This document shows, piece by piece, positions 17,127 through 25,654 of a stretch of DNA of 64,000 nt. This DNA is from Acidobacteria bacterium UBA2990 (GTDB lineage: Bacteria > Acidobacteriota > Vicinamibacteria > Vicinamibacterales > UBA8438), in the NCBI GenBank assembly GCA_002347025.1, contig DEAE01000029.1, positions 87,466 to 151,465 of the forward strand. Direction: 5' to 3'. A program made the position numbers and the translations under genes. Under the pieces are notes generated by a model. It was not told where the DNA came from, made no database searches, and saw nothing but the letters and a program-made list of their open reading frames with translations. Every line of letters starts with the position of its first letter. Position 1 is the stretch's first letter.

Positions 17127-17561
17127 ATGATGATCTTGGATTCTTCTATACACCGAGGCGTCCTCCTGATCCTTAGCCTATCTTTGTCGATTGCATCGGC
17201 AACAATTTTAGTCGCCCAAGACGACAAACCAGAGCTAACCCTTCGGGCCAGCCCAAACGCTTCATTGGCTCCAGCAGATATTCTTTTTGTTGGTCGCCTC
17301 CGTGGTGGTAAGGATGACCACGAGGAGTTTTATTGTCTTAACGCCGAATGGGATTGGGGTGACGGAACGATTTCCCAGAGTTCTTTCGACTGCGAACCTT
17401 ACGAACCTGGAATTAGTGAAATTAGGAGAAGATTTTCACGCCGTCATTCCTACCAAACCGGAGGGCGTTACCAAGTTCGCCTACATCTCAAGCGCGGGAA
17501 CGAGACTATTGAGACGGCAAGAACCAATGTAAGGATTCAGGGGGGGCTCCTCCCAGACTAA
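17127..17561 (+). CDS. Exported PKD-like domain protein
   Basis: This is a short protein of about 144 residues. It has a clear signal peptide (RGVLLILSLSLSIASATILVAQ) followed by one Ig-like domain of PKD type: SPNASLAPADILFVGR, then WDWGDGTISQ (the hallmark W-D-x-G-D-G), and HSYQTGGRYQVRLHLKRG. PKD domains usually mediate protein or carbohydrate contact outside the cytoplasm. Here the domain stands alone. The frame opens at 17007, but the 40 extra residues precede the signal peptide and overlap the pepA start. The ATG pair at 17127/17130 behind a -10 element is a better start. Confidence 0.65.
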   Translation: MMILDSSIHRGVLLILSLSLSIASATILVAQDDKPELTLRASPNASLAPADILFVGRLRGGKDDHEEFYCLNAEWDWGDGTISQSSFDCEPYEPGISEIRRRFSRRHSYQTGGRYQVRLHLKRGNETIETARTNVRIQGGLLPD

Positions 17562-17598
17562 TCTTCCGAGCACTAAAACCCACTCGGCTCAGATTGAT

Positions 17599-18522
17599 TT
17601 ACTCAACACCCGTAGGTCGCCGCAAAGCCGCTAGGCAAGAACGCCATTTGGCCGCTGAACTAAACACCCGATCTATTTCTTTAGAAGAGTTAAGGCTGCC
17701 TTGCATCTTCCTCAATTCACCAATCAGCTGATCCAATGCCCCTGCTATTTCGTCAGAGTTTGAACTGCAGATATCAAGCCAAATATCGGCCGGACTTGAA
17801 GCAAGACGTGTGGCGTCAAACAGGCCTCTGCCGGTTAGGCCAAGCCCTTTTTCTTGGGCCACTGAGCCAACAACATGCATCAAGGCGCTAGTAACCAGTT
17901 GAGGAAGATGGCTAACAAAAGCCAGTAGACGGTCGTGCTCGTCCGGATCCATTACATGGGGCTGGGCCCCAATGATTTCAACAAATGCAGAAAGCCGTTC
18001 CACCGGGCCAGCTGGACTGTCATGTGTCGGCGTAAAGATCCAGGGCCGTCCCTTGAACAGGTCAGGCCGAGCATAATCGATACCGCCGCGAGGGGCACCT
18101 CCCAGAGGATGTCCCCCAATAAAGGTCAACCGTTCAGGCAACACTGCCGCTGCACCCAGTGTTGTTCGTTTTGTACTCCCAACGTCTGTTACTAAGGCTG
18201 TCCCTTCAACATACCGATCAAGCTGGGCAAGCAATTCAATGTTTTGTTCGACTGGCGCAGCCAAAATCACGAGGTCAGCCTCTGATATGACAAACGGATC
18301 GTCGGCCGCAACATCAATTGCATGAAGCACCATCGCTTTTTCTAGCACCTCCTTCCGGTCCACCCCAATCACCAGACCAGAAGGCCAACTTTGTCGGGCG
18401 GCTAGAGCAATTGAACCTCCGATCAGGCCTAAGCCAATGATCGCTATCTTTTCAAACAAAGGCGGCGAGACTGAATCTTCTTCGGCTTGGATCACCGGTA
18501 AGGACCGAGGTGTCCCGGTCAT
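17599..18522 (-). CDS. tyrA: Prephenate dehydrogenase
   Basis: TyrA oxidatively decarboxylates prephenate to 4-hydroxyphenylpyruvate for tyrosine synthesis. The NAD(P)-binding glycine loop IAIIGLGLIGGSIALA lies near the N-terminus. It is followed by DLVILAAPVEQN, TDVGSTK and the prephenate-site FIGGHPLGGAPRGG with its invariant His. A helical C-terminal domain follows. It is about 307 residues from the ATG at 18522, which has GGAAGGGGG upstream; the frame extends to a TTG at 18546. No ACT domain is visible, so feedback may act elsewhere. It is the last gene of the aro/trp run, 96 bases after the chorismate mutase stop. Confidence 0.92.
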   Translation of the reverse strand: MTGTPRSLPVIQAEEDSVSPPLFEKIAIIGLGLIGGSIALAARQSWPSGLVIGVDRKEVLEKAMVLHAIDVAADDPFVISEADLVILAAPVEQNIELLAQLDRYVEGTALVTDVGSTKRTTLGAAAVLPERLTFIGGHPLGGAPRGGIDYARPDLFKGRPWIFTPTHDSPAGPVERLSAFVEIIGAQPHVMDPDEHDRLLAFVSHLPQLVTSALMHVVGSVAQEKGLGLTGRGLFDATRLASSPADIWLDICSSNSDEIAGALDQLIGELRKMQGSLNSSKEIDRVFSSAAKWRSCLAALRRPTGVE

Positions 18523-18618
18523 CTTGACAATACCCCCTTCCACCAACTGAGTCCCAGGTTCGACTGTCGTTGATTCATGGGAGCTGTTAGTTGAATCCTT
18601 TTCACCTTTTTATCCGAG

Positions 18619-18930
18619 CTAGCCTGATGAGTGAGTCTCTTCCAAGCGCTTGGCCTCGTTGATAATTTCTTTAAATAAACGAACAACCGCTCCATCTTCA
18701 AGAGGACCCTTATTCCTGGACTGCACATTCTTTAAGACTTCAACCTCTCGTCCAGGTTGGTAAACCGCCAAACCAACCTTGCCTTTCAGACAGCCTATAT
18801 CCCGGGCGCAAGTAGCACGCTCATTGAGAAGGTTCACTAGCGCTTCGTCCAGATCATCCATCCGGTCCCTGATCTCAGCAATTCGCCGATCGACTTCCAT
18901 TCGGGACACTTGCGTTGTCTCTGACATCAT
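18619..18930 (-). CDS. Chorismate mutase (AroQ class)
   Basis: This is a free-standing all-helical chorismate mutase of 103 residues that converts chorismate to prephenate for the next gene product, TyrA. The AroQ pattern is clear: VDRRIAEIRDRMDDLDEALVNLL, then NERATCARDIGCLKGK (R and K active-site residues), VYQPGREVEVLKNV (R-E-x-x-V-L) and a final helix. Its ATG overlaps the trpA stop as ATGA. No prephenate dehydratase lies in the window, so the phenylalanine branch must be encoded elsewhere. Confidence 0.9.
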   Translation of the reverse strand: MMSETTQVSRMEVDRRIAEIRDRMDDLDEALVNLLNERATCARDIGCLKGKVGLAVYQPGREVEVLKNVQSRNKGPLEDGAVVRLFKEIINEAKRLEETHSSG

Positions 18931-19742
18931 GACCCATCCATTCCCTCACCCTTGCCACCCTTTAGCCAGGCAATGAAATCCTCTATTACAGTAGTTAAGT
19001 CCTCGGAATCCGCTTGCTGGGCGATCAGCTCAACCAAGGCACTACCGACCACAGCAGCGTCTGCGCACTTCCCAATCTCTTGGAGATGTTTTGGATGCGA
19101 AAGCCCGAAACCTACGGCTATCGGTAAAGACGTCACCGAACGGATACGCCTCACCATACCTCGCACTCCTGTTGCCATCTCCGACCGGGCACCTGTCACT
19201 CCCAATCGAGAGATGCCGTAGAGGAAGCCTCTTCCCAATTCAGCCGCTTGTCGGATCCTAAGGTCTGTTGTGGTAGGGCTTAATAGAAATATAGGGTCTA
19301 TCCCTGCCTCCACTAGCGTGTGACGAAATGTACCTGCTTCCTCAATAGGCAAGTCCAAGACCAGGACGCCATCCACTCCGGCTTCACTGGCGTTGGCTGC
19401 GAACGATTCAAGACCTATCCGCAAGATCGGATTTGCATAACTAAACACCACGATTGGGGCTTGTACCACTGCCCTAACTCGTTTAATGAGCTCAAGGGTC
19501 TGCGTAAGGGTGGTACCACTGGCCAATGCGCGCTCCGATGCCCGCTGAATTACCGGACCATCCGCCAATGGGTCTGAGAACGGCACCCCGACCTCTAAAA
19601 CGTCGGCACCCGCCTGGTCAAGTGTTTTCAGTATGTCTGCAGATCTCGACAGGTTGGGATCCCCCGCTGTCACATAAGTGACCAAGCCCAACTCTCCCTT
19701 TTTCCGGAGATCAGAGAAGACCCTACTGATTCTAGAACTCAA
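18927..19742 (-). CDS. trpA: Tryptophan synthase alpha subunit
   Basis: TrpA cleaves indole-3-glycerol phosphate to indole and glyceraldehyde 3-phosphate, passing indole to TrpB through a tunnel. The TIM-barrel protein has 271 residues with catalytic E50 (LEVGVPFSDP) and D61 (LADGPVIQ), the LVLDLPIEE strand and the phosphate-binding GFGLS. Its start overlaps the trpB stop by 4 bases (ATGA) and its stop overlaps the chorismate mutase start. Confidence 0.96.
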   Translation of the reverse strand: MSSRISRVFSDLRKKGELGLVTYVTAGDPNLSRSADILKTLDQAGADVLEVGVPFSDPLADGPVIQRASERALASGTTLTQTLELIKRVRAVVQAPIVVFSYANPILRIGLESFAANASEAGVDGVLVLDLPIEEAGTFRHTLVEAGIDPIFLLSPTTTDLRIRQAAELGRGFLYGISRLGVTGARSEMATGVRGMVRRIRSVTSLPIAVGFGLSHPKHLQEIGKCADAAVVGSALVELIAQQADSEDLTTVIEDFIAWLKGGKGEGMDGS

Positions 19743-21019
19743 GCCCTGCTCTCCTCCTGCGAGGCCCCTTGCTTACAGCCGGTACCAAGATCATCGAAAC
19801 CCTCCTCGGCAACTATTTCGACGTCTTTGTCTCCTCGACCAGAAAGATTGACCAGCACAACTTCATCCTTTTCCATCTTGGAGGCCATAGCCTCAGCTTT
19901 CGCAAGTGCATGGGCCGATTCCAGGGCCGGAATAATCCCCTCTAGCCTTGCCAGACGCCCAAATGCCTCAAGAGCTTCAGTATCCGTCACCCAGACGTAT
20001 TCGGCTCGACCAAGTTCACGCAACCACGCGTGTTCCGGTCCTACGGCCGCATAATCCAGACCCGCAGACACCGAATGAGTCAATTCGACGTTGCCATCTG
20101 TGTCCTGGAGAATCACACTACGGGTGCCCTGTAGCACGCCAACCGAACCCCCTGCAAAGCGAGCCGCATGCCGACCAGTTGAAATTGCCTCCCCTCCGGC
20201 CTCGACACCAATCAGTCGGACACTGGAATCCTTTACAAACCCATCAAAGATACCCAAAGCGTTGCTTCCTCCTCCCACACAAGCAACTACAACATCTGGC
20301 AAACCTCCAGAGACCTCCAATATCTGCTGCCGAGCTTCCGCCCCTATAACAGATTGAAATTCCCTGACCATCAAGGGGTATGGATGGGGACCTAGAACCG
20401 ACCCTAGTAAATAATAACTGTCCTGGACATTGGCTACCCAATCTCTCATGGCTTCGTTGATGGCATCCTTGAGGGTTTGACTTCCACTGTGAACCGGACT
20501 GACAGTTGCGCCAAGCAATCTCATCCTGACAACGTTAAGGGCTTGCCGTTTCATGTCCTCGGCGCCCATATAGACTTCACATTTCAACCCAAGCAGCGCA
20601 CAAGCTGTTGCAGTAGCCACGCCATGTTGGCCTGCGCCGGTTTCCGCCACGACACGGCCCTTCCCCATACGAGCTGCCAACAGGGCTTGCCCTAGGGCGT
20701 TGTTGATCTTATGAGCTCCGGTATGTGCCAGGTCTTCACGCTTCAGGAACAACCTCGCTCCTCCCAAATCTTGAGACAAACGTTTCGCTTCATAGATGGG
20801 GGTGGGCCGACCCACATACCGATCTAATAGCTCCCCAAGCTGATTCTTGAACTTCGGATCCGAGCGAGCCTCAAAGTAAGCTTTGGCCAGGTCTTCTACA
20901 GGTGCTACCAAAGTCTCCGGAACGAAACACCCCCCGAAGGTACCAAAATAGCCCCTATCATCAGGGTCACGTTGTCCAAATATTGGATTGACCCGCTCTC
21001 TGACCTCTGTCTTTATCAT
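19739..21019 (-). CDS. trpB: Tryptophan synthase beta subunit
   Basis: TrpB is the PLP enzyme that condenses indole with serine to give tryptophan. The 426-residue protein has GGCFVPETL (29-37), the PLP-lysine motif HTGAHKINNA with K104, ETGAGQHG (126-133) and the phosphate loop GGGSNA (249-254). A C-terminal tail of about 25 residues after the core (from roughly FDDLGTG) is Gln/Glu-rich and not conserved. It lies 8 bases after trpF. Confidence 0.96.
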   Translation of the reverse strand: MIKTEVRERVNPIFGQRDPDDRGYFGTFGGCFVPETLVAPVEDLAKAYFEARSDPKFKNQLGELLDRYVGRPTPIYEAKRLSQDLGGARLFLKREDLAHTGAHKINNALGQALLAARMGKGRVVAETGAGQHGVATATACALLGLKCEVYMGAEDMKRQALNVVRMRLLGATVSPVHSGSQTLKDAINEAMRDWVANVQDSYYLLGSVLGPHPYPLMVREFQSVIGAEARQQILEVSGGLPDVVVACVGGGSNALGIFDGFVKDSSVRLIGVEAGGEAISTGRHAARFAGGSVGVLQGTRSVILQDTDGNVELTHSVSAGLDYAAVGPEHAWLRELGRAEYVWVTDTEALEAFGRLARLEGIIPALESAHALAKAEAMASKMEKDEVVLVNLSGRGDKDVEIVAEEGFDDLGTGCKQGASQEESRA

Positions 21020-21027
21020 CTCTGCTC

Positions 21028-21672
21028 CTAGATTTTCACCGGGGCAGCTAAAGGGGATCCGATCGACCCCAGCGCTCTAAAGAACGAACGCATCAGTTGA
21101 GAGCTCTTGATGCCCGGCTCAGACTCTATTCCAGATGACACATCCAAGCCATAGGGTGAAACCTGCCGCACAGCCTCCACCACATTCTCAGCACGAAGAC
21201 CACCGGATAGGATAAGTGGACGTTGGACAGCAACGGCCGCAGCCAGTTGCCAATCGGCCAAACGCCCGGTTCCACCTCTCTTGACCGAATCGAATGCATC
21301 GACCAAGACAGTCGTTTGAGGCGATAGCCCTTGCCAGTCCACCATCGGGTGTTGAGCCGAGAAGGCTATCGCCTTAATTACCCTGCGGTTGCAAGCCTCA
21401 CACTCTGCCTCTGATTCGTTGCCGTGAAGCTGCACACTTCCTAATCCAACTTGATCAGCGATCCTATTGATTTCAGCAGTAGGCTGATTCACAAACACTC
21501 CTACCCCCGAGACATGGGGGGGCATTTGATCAAGGATGGCTCTCGCCTTCTTCGGCTGGACGAACCTAGGGCTTCCCGACCAGAAGATAAACCCAATCCA
21601 GGCCGCACCAAGCTTGGCAGCAAGCAGGGCATCGTCCAATCTGGTGATTCCACACACCTTCACAGGCACCAC
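21028..21672 (-). CDS. trpF: Phosphoribosylanthranilate isomerase
   Basis: TrpF carries out the Amadori rearrangement of phosphoribosylanthranilate. The 214-residue barrel starts with VKVCGITRLDDA (catalytic Cys in the KxCG motif), then GFIFWSGSPRFV, VGVFVN and the catalytic Asp region VLVDAFD. The phosphate-binding LSGGL and GLDVSSGIE complete the site. The start shares one base with the trpC stop. TrpC and TrpF are separate proteins here, not fused as in enterics. Confidence 0.95.
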   Translation of the reverse strand: MVPVKVCGITRLDDALLAAKLGAAWIGFIFWSGSPRFVQPKKARAILDQMPPHVSGVGVFVNQPTAEINRIADQVGLGSVQLHGNESEAECEACNRRVIKAIAFSAQHPMVDWQGLSPQTTVLVDAFDSVKRGGTGRLADWQLAAAVAVQRPLILSGGLRAENVVEAVRQVSPYGLDVSSGIESEPGIKSSQLMRSFFRALGSIGSPLAAPVKI

Positions 21673-22532
21673 TAGTCTTCGACCTCAGATATTGCATCGT
21701 GTTGAGCCTGGCACACGGCAGGCCTCCCCGCAAGCAACTTGCCAAGGGTGACTCCAGGATCATCTGTTGTCATCAGTCTTTCGCCAATTAGAAACGCCCG
21801 ATAGCCTCGATTTGACAGGTCGACCAAATCGGAACTGGTCCGCAACCCACTTTCCGCGACTGCCACCACCTCAGGCGGTATTCCTTTAATTAAGCGCCTG
21901 GAAGCCGTCAGATCAACCTTCAAGGTTCGAAGATTCCGATTATTTACTCCTATGATACTGGCACCAGCAGCCAGAGCCCGTTCGAGCTCAGATTCATCGT
22001 GGACCTCCACCAAAGCACTCATGCCCAATTCCGTAGCCTGATTCGACAGGCTGCAAATCTCGTCATCTTGCAGAGCGGCCACTATGAGAAGTACAGCATC
22101 AGCCCCTGCTGCAGCCGCTTCGAAAATCTGATAGGAATTCACAATGAAATCCTTTCGGAGGATAGGTATCGTCACGGCTGATCGAACTTCCACCAAATGC
22201 TCAAGAGAACCTCCAAAGAACGACGGTTCCGTTAAAACCGAAATGGCAACTGCTCCATGTGCCTGGTAAGACTTTGCTATTTCACCTGGATGGTAATCGG
22301 CATGCAAAATACCCCTCGAGGGAGAGCGCCTCTTACATTCCGCAATCACATTCGTTTTTCCTAAAGAATTTAGAGCCTCCCAAAATCTATACTCGCTCCG
22401 TTCAACTTTCTTAACGTCTGAAAGTAGCTTCTTTAACGGCCACAAGCGTTCCCTTTCATGCACAGCGGTTCTAGTAGCCGCCACAATCGAGGCCAATAAA
22501 TCTGGTTGCAACTCATCCATCACATCTCTCAA
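21672..22532 (-). CDS. trpC: Indole-3-glycerol phosphate synthase
   Basis: TrpC closes the indole ring. The 286-residue TIM barrel has the family block VIAECKRRSPSRG (E65, K67, SPS 70-72), then ISVLTEPSFFGGS, ILRKDFI (catalytic Lys), GVNNRNL and VAESGL. It lies 11 bases after the trpD stop. Confidence 0.96.
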   Translation of the reverse strand: MRDVMDELQPDLLASIVAATRTAVHERERLWPLKKLLSDVKKVERSEYRFWEALNSLGKTNVIAECKRRSPSRGILHADYHPGEIAKSYQAHGAVAISVLTEPSFFGGSLEHLVEVRSAVTIPILRKDFIVNSYQIFEAAAAGADAVLLIVAALQDDEICSLSNQATELGMSALVEVHDESELERALAAGASIIGVNNRNLRTLKVDLTASRRLIKGIPPEVVAVAESGLRTSSDLVDLSNRGYRAFLIGERLMTTDDPGVTLGKLLAGRPAVCQAQHDAISEVED

Positions 22533-22543
22533 ACCGACTCACC

Positions 22544-23563
22544 CTATTCGGAATTGGAGCCTGACACCAACTTCGCAGCCACACTTTGAACTGAACCGCT
22601 ATCGATAGCCGCGGCGGCAACAGAAACGCCCTCTACCAAGCTGTTCACTCTATCTGTAATGAAGAGTCCAGCTGCTGCATTAGCCAACACCATGTCCCGG
22701 GGAGCTCCAACTGTTCCCTCCATGACCGCCTGTGCGATAGCAAGACTCTCCTCAGGAGAACTTGCCCTCAGTTCAGTAGGGTTAGCCACCCTCAGCCCAA
22801 AATCGTTCGGGTGAAGATAAAAACTTCGTACCGTGCCCCTATTGCATTCAGTTATCTTTGTATAGCCGGTGGTCGACACCTCGTCCAGACCGTCGGCACC
22901 GTGCACCACCCAAGCCCGTTCCGAACCCAACTCGACCAATGCACGAGACATCAAATCGGTCAGATCGGCACGGGGCACCCCCACGAGCTGACGTCGAACC
23001 ATAGCGGGATTGGCAAGCGGGCCTAAAAGGTTAAAAACCGTACGTATCCCCAGGTCTCGCCTTGCCTGGGCAGCATGGCGCATCGACGGATGAAACCTAG
23101 GGGCAAACAAAAACCCAATTCCGCAATCGTCCAGACAGCGTTCGACGACTAGTGGTTCAGCATCAACGGCCACGCCAAGGCTGGTGAAGAAATCAGCACT
23201 CCCACAATTACTGGAAACCGCTCGGTTGCCGTGTTTTGCCACGCGCACCCCACAGGCAGCAAGGACCAGAGCTGCCAGAGATGAGATATTGAAGGTCGAG
23301 CCTCCATCTCCCCCAGTTCCGCAGGTATCGAAAAGATCCTCGTATCGTTTGGAGAGTTTTAGAGCATGGTTCCGCATCGCCACGGCAAGACCCACTACTT
23401 CGGAGGGTCGTTCACCTTTCATAGACAACGCCACGAGAAAGCCTGAGATTTTGGCAGGGGTCACATGGCCAGCCATAATCTCGGCCATTGCAGCTGACGC
23501 CTCAGTTACAGTCAGGTCCTGACGGCGATGCAATTTCTCAATCAATTCCCTGAACATCAACAC
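22544..23563 (-). CDS. trpD: Anthranilate phosphoribosyltransferase
   Basis: TrpD joins anthranilate to PRPP. The 339-residue protein has the glycine-rich DTCGTGGDGGSTFN motif for PRPP, VAKHGNRAVSS, and FLFAPRFHPSMRH for anthranilate binding, followed by RTVFNLLGPLANP. Its start lies inside the end of trpG (7-base overlap), which indicates coupled translation. It is separate from TrpG rather than fused to it. Confidence 0.96.
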   Translation of the reverse strand: MLMFRELIEKLHRRQDLTVTEASAAMAEIMAGHVTPAKISGFLVALSMKGERPSEVVGLAVAMRNHALKLSKRYEDLFDTCGTGGDGGSTFNISSLAALVLAACGVRVAKHGNRAVSSNCGSADFFTSLGVAVDAEPLVVERCLDDCGIGFLFAPRFHPSMRHAAQARRDLGIRTVFNLLGPLANPAMVRRQLVGVPRADLTDLMSRALVELGSERAWVVHGADGLDEVSTTGYTKITECNRGTVRSFYLHPNDFGLRVANPTELRASSPEESLAIAQAVMEGTVGAPRDMVLANAAAGLFITDRVNSLVEGVSVAAAAIDSGSVQSVAAKLVSGSNSE

Positions 23564-24123
23564 TCCAAAAAATTCTGCAAAAGCTTGTGACCTACTCCGG
23601 TAAGAATTGATTCAGGATGGAACTGGACGCCGTAAACCCTAAACTTTCGGTGCCGAAGTCCCATAACGGTCTCCTCATCAACCACCCGCGCTGTAATCTC
23701 GAGTTCAGAAGGAGTGCTCTCTGCCTTAACTACCAGAGAGTGATAGCGGGCCGCTTCAAACGGGTCCCGTAAACCTGCAAAAATGTCTCGTCCATTATGT
23801 TTGACAAGCGATTGCTTGCCATGAAACAAAACAGGCGCCGACTCAATCTCGGCTCCAAAGGCCTGCCCGATAGCTTGGTGCCCTAAACAGACACCGAGAA
23901 TAGGAATCTCTGGGCCAAAACGCCTTATGGCCGCCACCGCTATTCCGGCTTGTTCCGGCCTCCCTGGGCCTGGGGAGATCACGATCCTGCTCGGGGCAAG
24001 CTTCACCAAATCTTCAACCGTGATCTGATCATTTCGCCGAACCATCGGCGTCACGCCCAACTCACCAAGGTATTGGACTAAGTTATAGGTGAAAGAATCG
24101 TAATTATCGATGACAAGTACCAT
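23557..24123 (-). CDS. trpG: Anthranilate synthase component II (glutamine amidotransferase)
   Basis: TrpG hydrolyses glutamine and delivers ammonia to TrpE. The 188-residue class I amidotransferase has DNYDSFTYNLVQYL at the start, SPGPGRP (50-56), the nucleophile C79 in GVCLGHQAIG, and the His-Glu pair in QFHPESIL near the end. Similar proteins serve p-aminobenzoate synthesis too, so dual use is possible if no pabA exists elsewhere. It lies 56 bases after trpE. Confidence 0.95.
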   Translation of the reverse strand: MVLVIDNYDSFTYNLVQYLGELGVTPMVRRNDQITVEDLVKLAPSRIVISPGPGRPEQAGIAVAAIRRFGPEIPILGVCLGHQAIGQAFGAEIESAPVLFHGKQSLVKHNGRDIFAGLRDPFEAARYHSLVVKAESTPSELEITARVVDEETVMGLRHRKFRVYGVQFHPESILTGVGHKLLQNFLEC

Positions 24124-24179
24124 ACCGCCGCACTATGCTATTTAGCGCAAATGAGCATTCTAGGAATATTTGTTCAACC

Positions 24180-25652
24180 TTAAACCATCGTCAGAGCCCG
24201 TAACATCGCAGAAGCCTTATCTCGGGTTTCTTGAAATTCTCTAGTCGGGTCAGAATCCGCCACGATTCCAGCGCCAGCCTGCACGTAGGCTCTCCCATCC
24301 TTAATAGTGATAGTTCGAATAGTAATGCAACAGTCCAGGTTACCGGCAAAGTCAAGGTAGCCGATGGCCCCCGCATAAATCCCTCGCCGGTCGGGCTCCA
24401 GCTCAGAGATAATTTCCATTGCTCGAATCTTCGGAGCTCCAGAGACGGTCCCGGCCGGAAAACAGGCGGCCAAGGCATCTAGGCGATCTTGATTGGCCAA
24501 CAGCTGTCCTTCTACACGGGACACAAGATGCATTACATGGGAATATCTCTCAATTTCCATAAACCGGGACACTTCAACCGAACCAAAGTCAGACACCTTT
24601 CCGATATCATTTCGACCCAAGTCTACGAGCATAACGTGCTCGGCTCTTTCCTTTTCGTCGGCTTTTAATTCCTCAGCCAGCCGAACATCTTCATCTCGAT
24701 CTTTCCCTCGAGGCCGGGTGCCGGCTATCGGATGTGTCACCACTTCTCCATTTTCTACCCTAACCAGCATCTCTGGAGATGACCCAACGATCGAGAGGCC
24801 TCCCATACGAATGAAATACATATAGGGGGAAGGGTTTACATGTCGCAGGGCTCGATAAACATTGAACGGGTCAGACTCAACCACTGTTTCGAATCGTTGC
24901 GACAACACCACTTGATAAATATCACCAGCCGTAATGTAGTCCTTCGCAACTAGAACCGCCTTTTCGAACTCTTCTTGGGTTACATTAGAAAGCACTTTAT
25001 GCGTTTGCGTTGGGGTCACACTCGGTTCAGAAAGTCTGCGTTCTAATTCCTGCTCCAGAAAATGAATTTTGGCGCAAGCTAGATCGTAGGCTGGTTTTAG
25101 CTCAGCACCTGGACTCACCCGAGCATTAGCAATGATCAGTATCCGGTGCTTCACATGATCAAAGGCCAAGATCGTGTCAAAGACCATGAAAGCTGCGTCA
25201 TCATCTTCACTTGCCGGTACAGCCTGTTTGGACCACACAGGTTCAAGAGATGGTTCAAACCATTTCGCCGCATCATAACCAAGGAAACCAACCGCTCCAC
25301 CGGTGAAACGTGGCAGGCCAGGCACCACCGGTGCCTGGTAAACATCCATCAGATCGCGCAGTTGCCGCACAAAGGCTCTGTCCGAGGATGTTCGTTTCCC
25401 TCCTTCCTCAGTAATAGTCATCCCATCTCGAGAACGGATAACAATAAACGGATCTTTGCCAAGAAATGAGTACCGACCTACCTGTTCTCCGCCTTCAACG
25501 CTTTCAAAAAGAAAGGAATAGTCAGCATGTTCAGCGACTCTCAGAAAGGCTGACAAGGGAGTAAGAAGATCAGCCAAGACCTCTCGACAGACCGGCACAA
25601 ATGTAGCCTTGGCTGCTAGTTCCTGAAATGTCTCAAACGAAGTCTGGCTCAT
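24180..25652 (-). CDS. trpE: Anthranilate synthase component I
   Basis: TrpE makes anthranilate from chorismate and ammonia. The chorismate-binding domain shows GDIYQVVLSQRFE, PSPYMYFIR, IVGSSPEMLVR, PIAGTRPRG, DLGRNDIGKV and FPAGTVSGAPK. The N-terminal SFLFESVEGG resembles the LLES element that binds feedback tryptophan in characterised enzymes. From the ATG at 25652 it has 490 residues. The frame opens at 25748, but the extra 32 residues overlap aroDE and are not family-like. With this start trpE lies 2 bases after the aroDE stop. Confidence 0.95.
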   Translation of the reverse strand: MSQTSFETFQELAAKATFVPVCREVLADLLTPLSAFLRVAEHADYSFLFESVEGGEQVGRYSFLGKDPFIVIRSRDGMTITEEGGKRTSSDRAFVRQLRDLMDVYQAPVVPGLPRFTGGAVGFLGYDAAKWFEPSLEPVWSKQAVPASEDDDAAFMVFDTILAFDHVKHRILIIANARVSPGAELKPAYDLACAKIHFLEQELERRLSEPSVTPTQTHKVLSNVTQEEFEKAVLVAKDYITAGDIYQVVLSQRFETVVESDPFNVYRALRHVNPSPYMYFIRMGGLSIVGSSPEMLVRVENGEVVTHPIAGTRPRGKDRDEDVRLAEELKADEKERAEHVMLVDLGRNDIGKVSDFGSVEVSRFMEIERYSHVMHLVSRVEGQLLANQDRLDALAACFPAGTVSGAPKIRAMEIISELEPDRRGIYAGAIGYLDFAGNLDCCITIRTITIKDGRAYVQAGAGIVADSDPTREFQETRDKASAMLRALTMV

Positions 25653-25654
25653 AC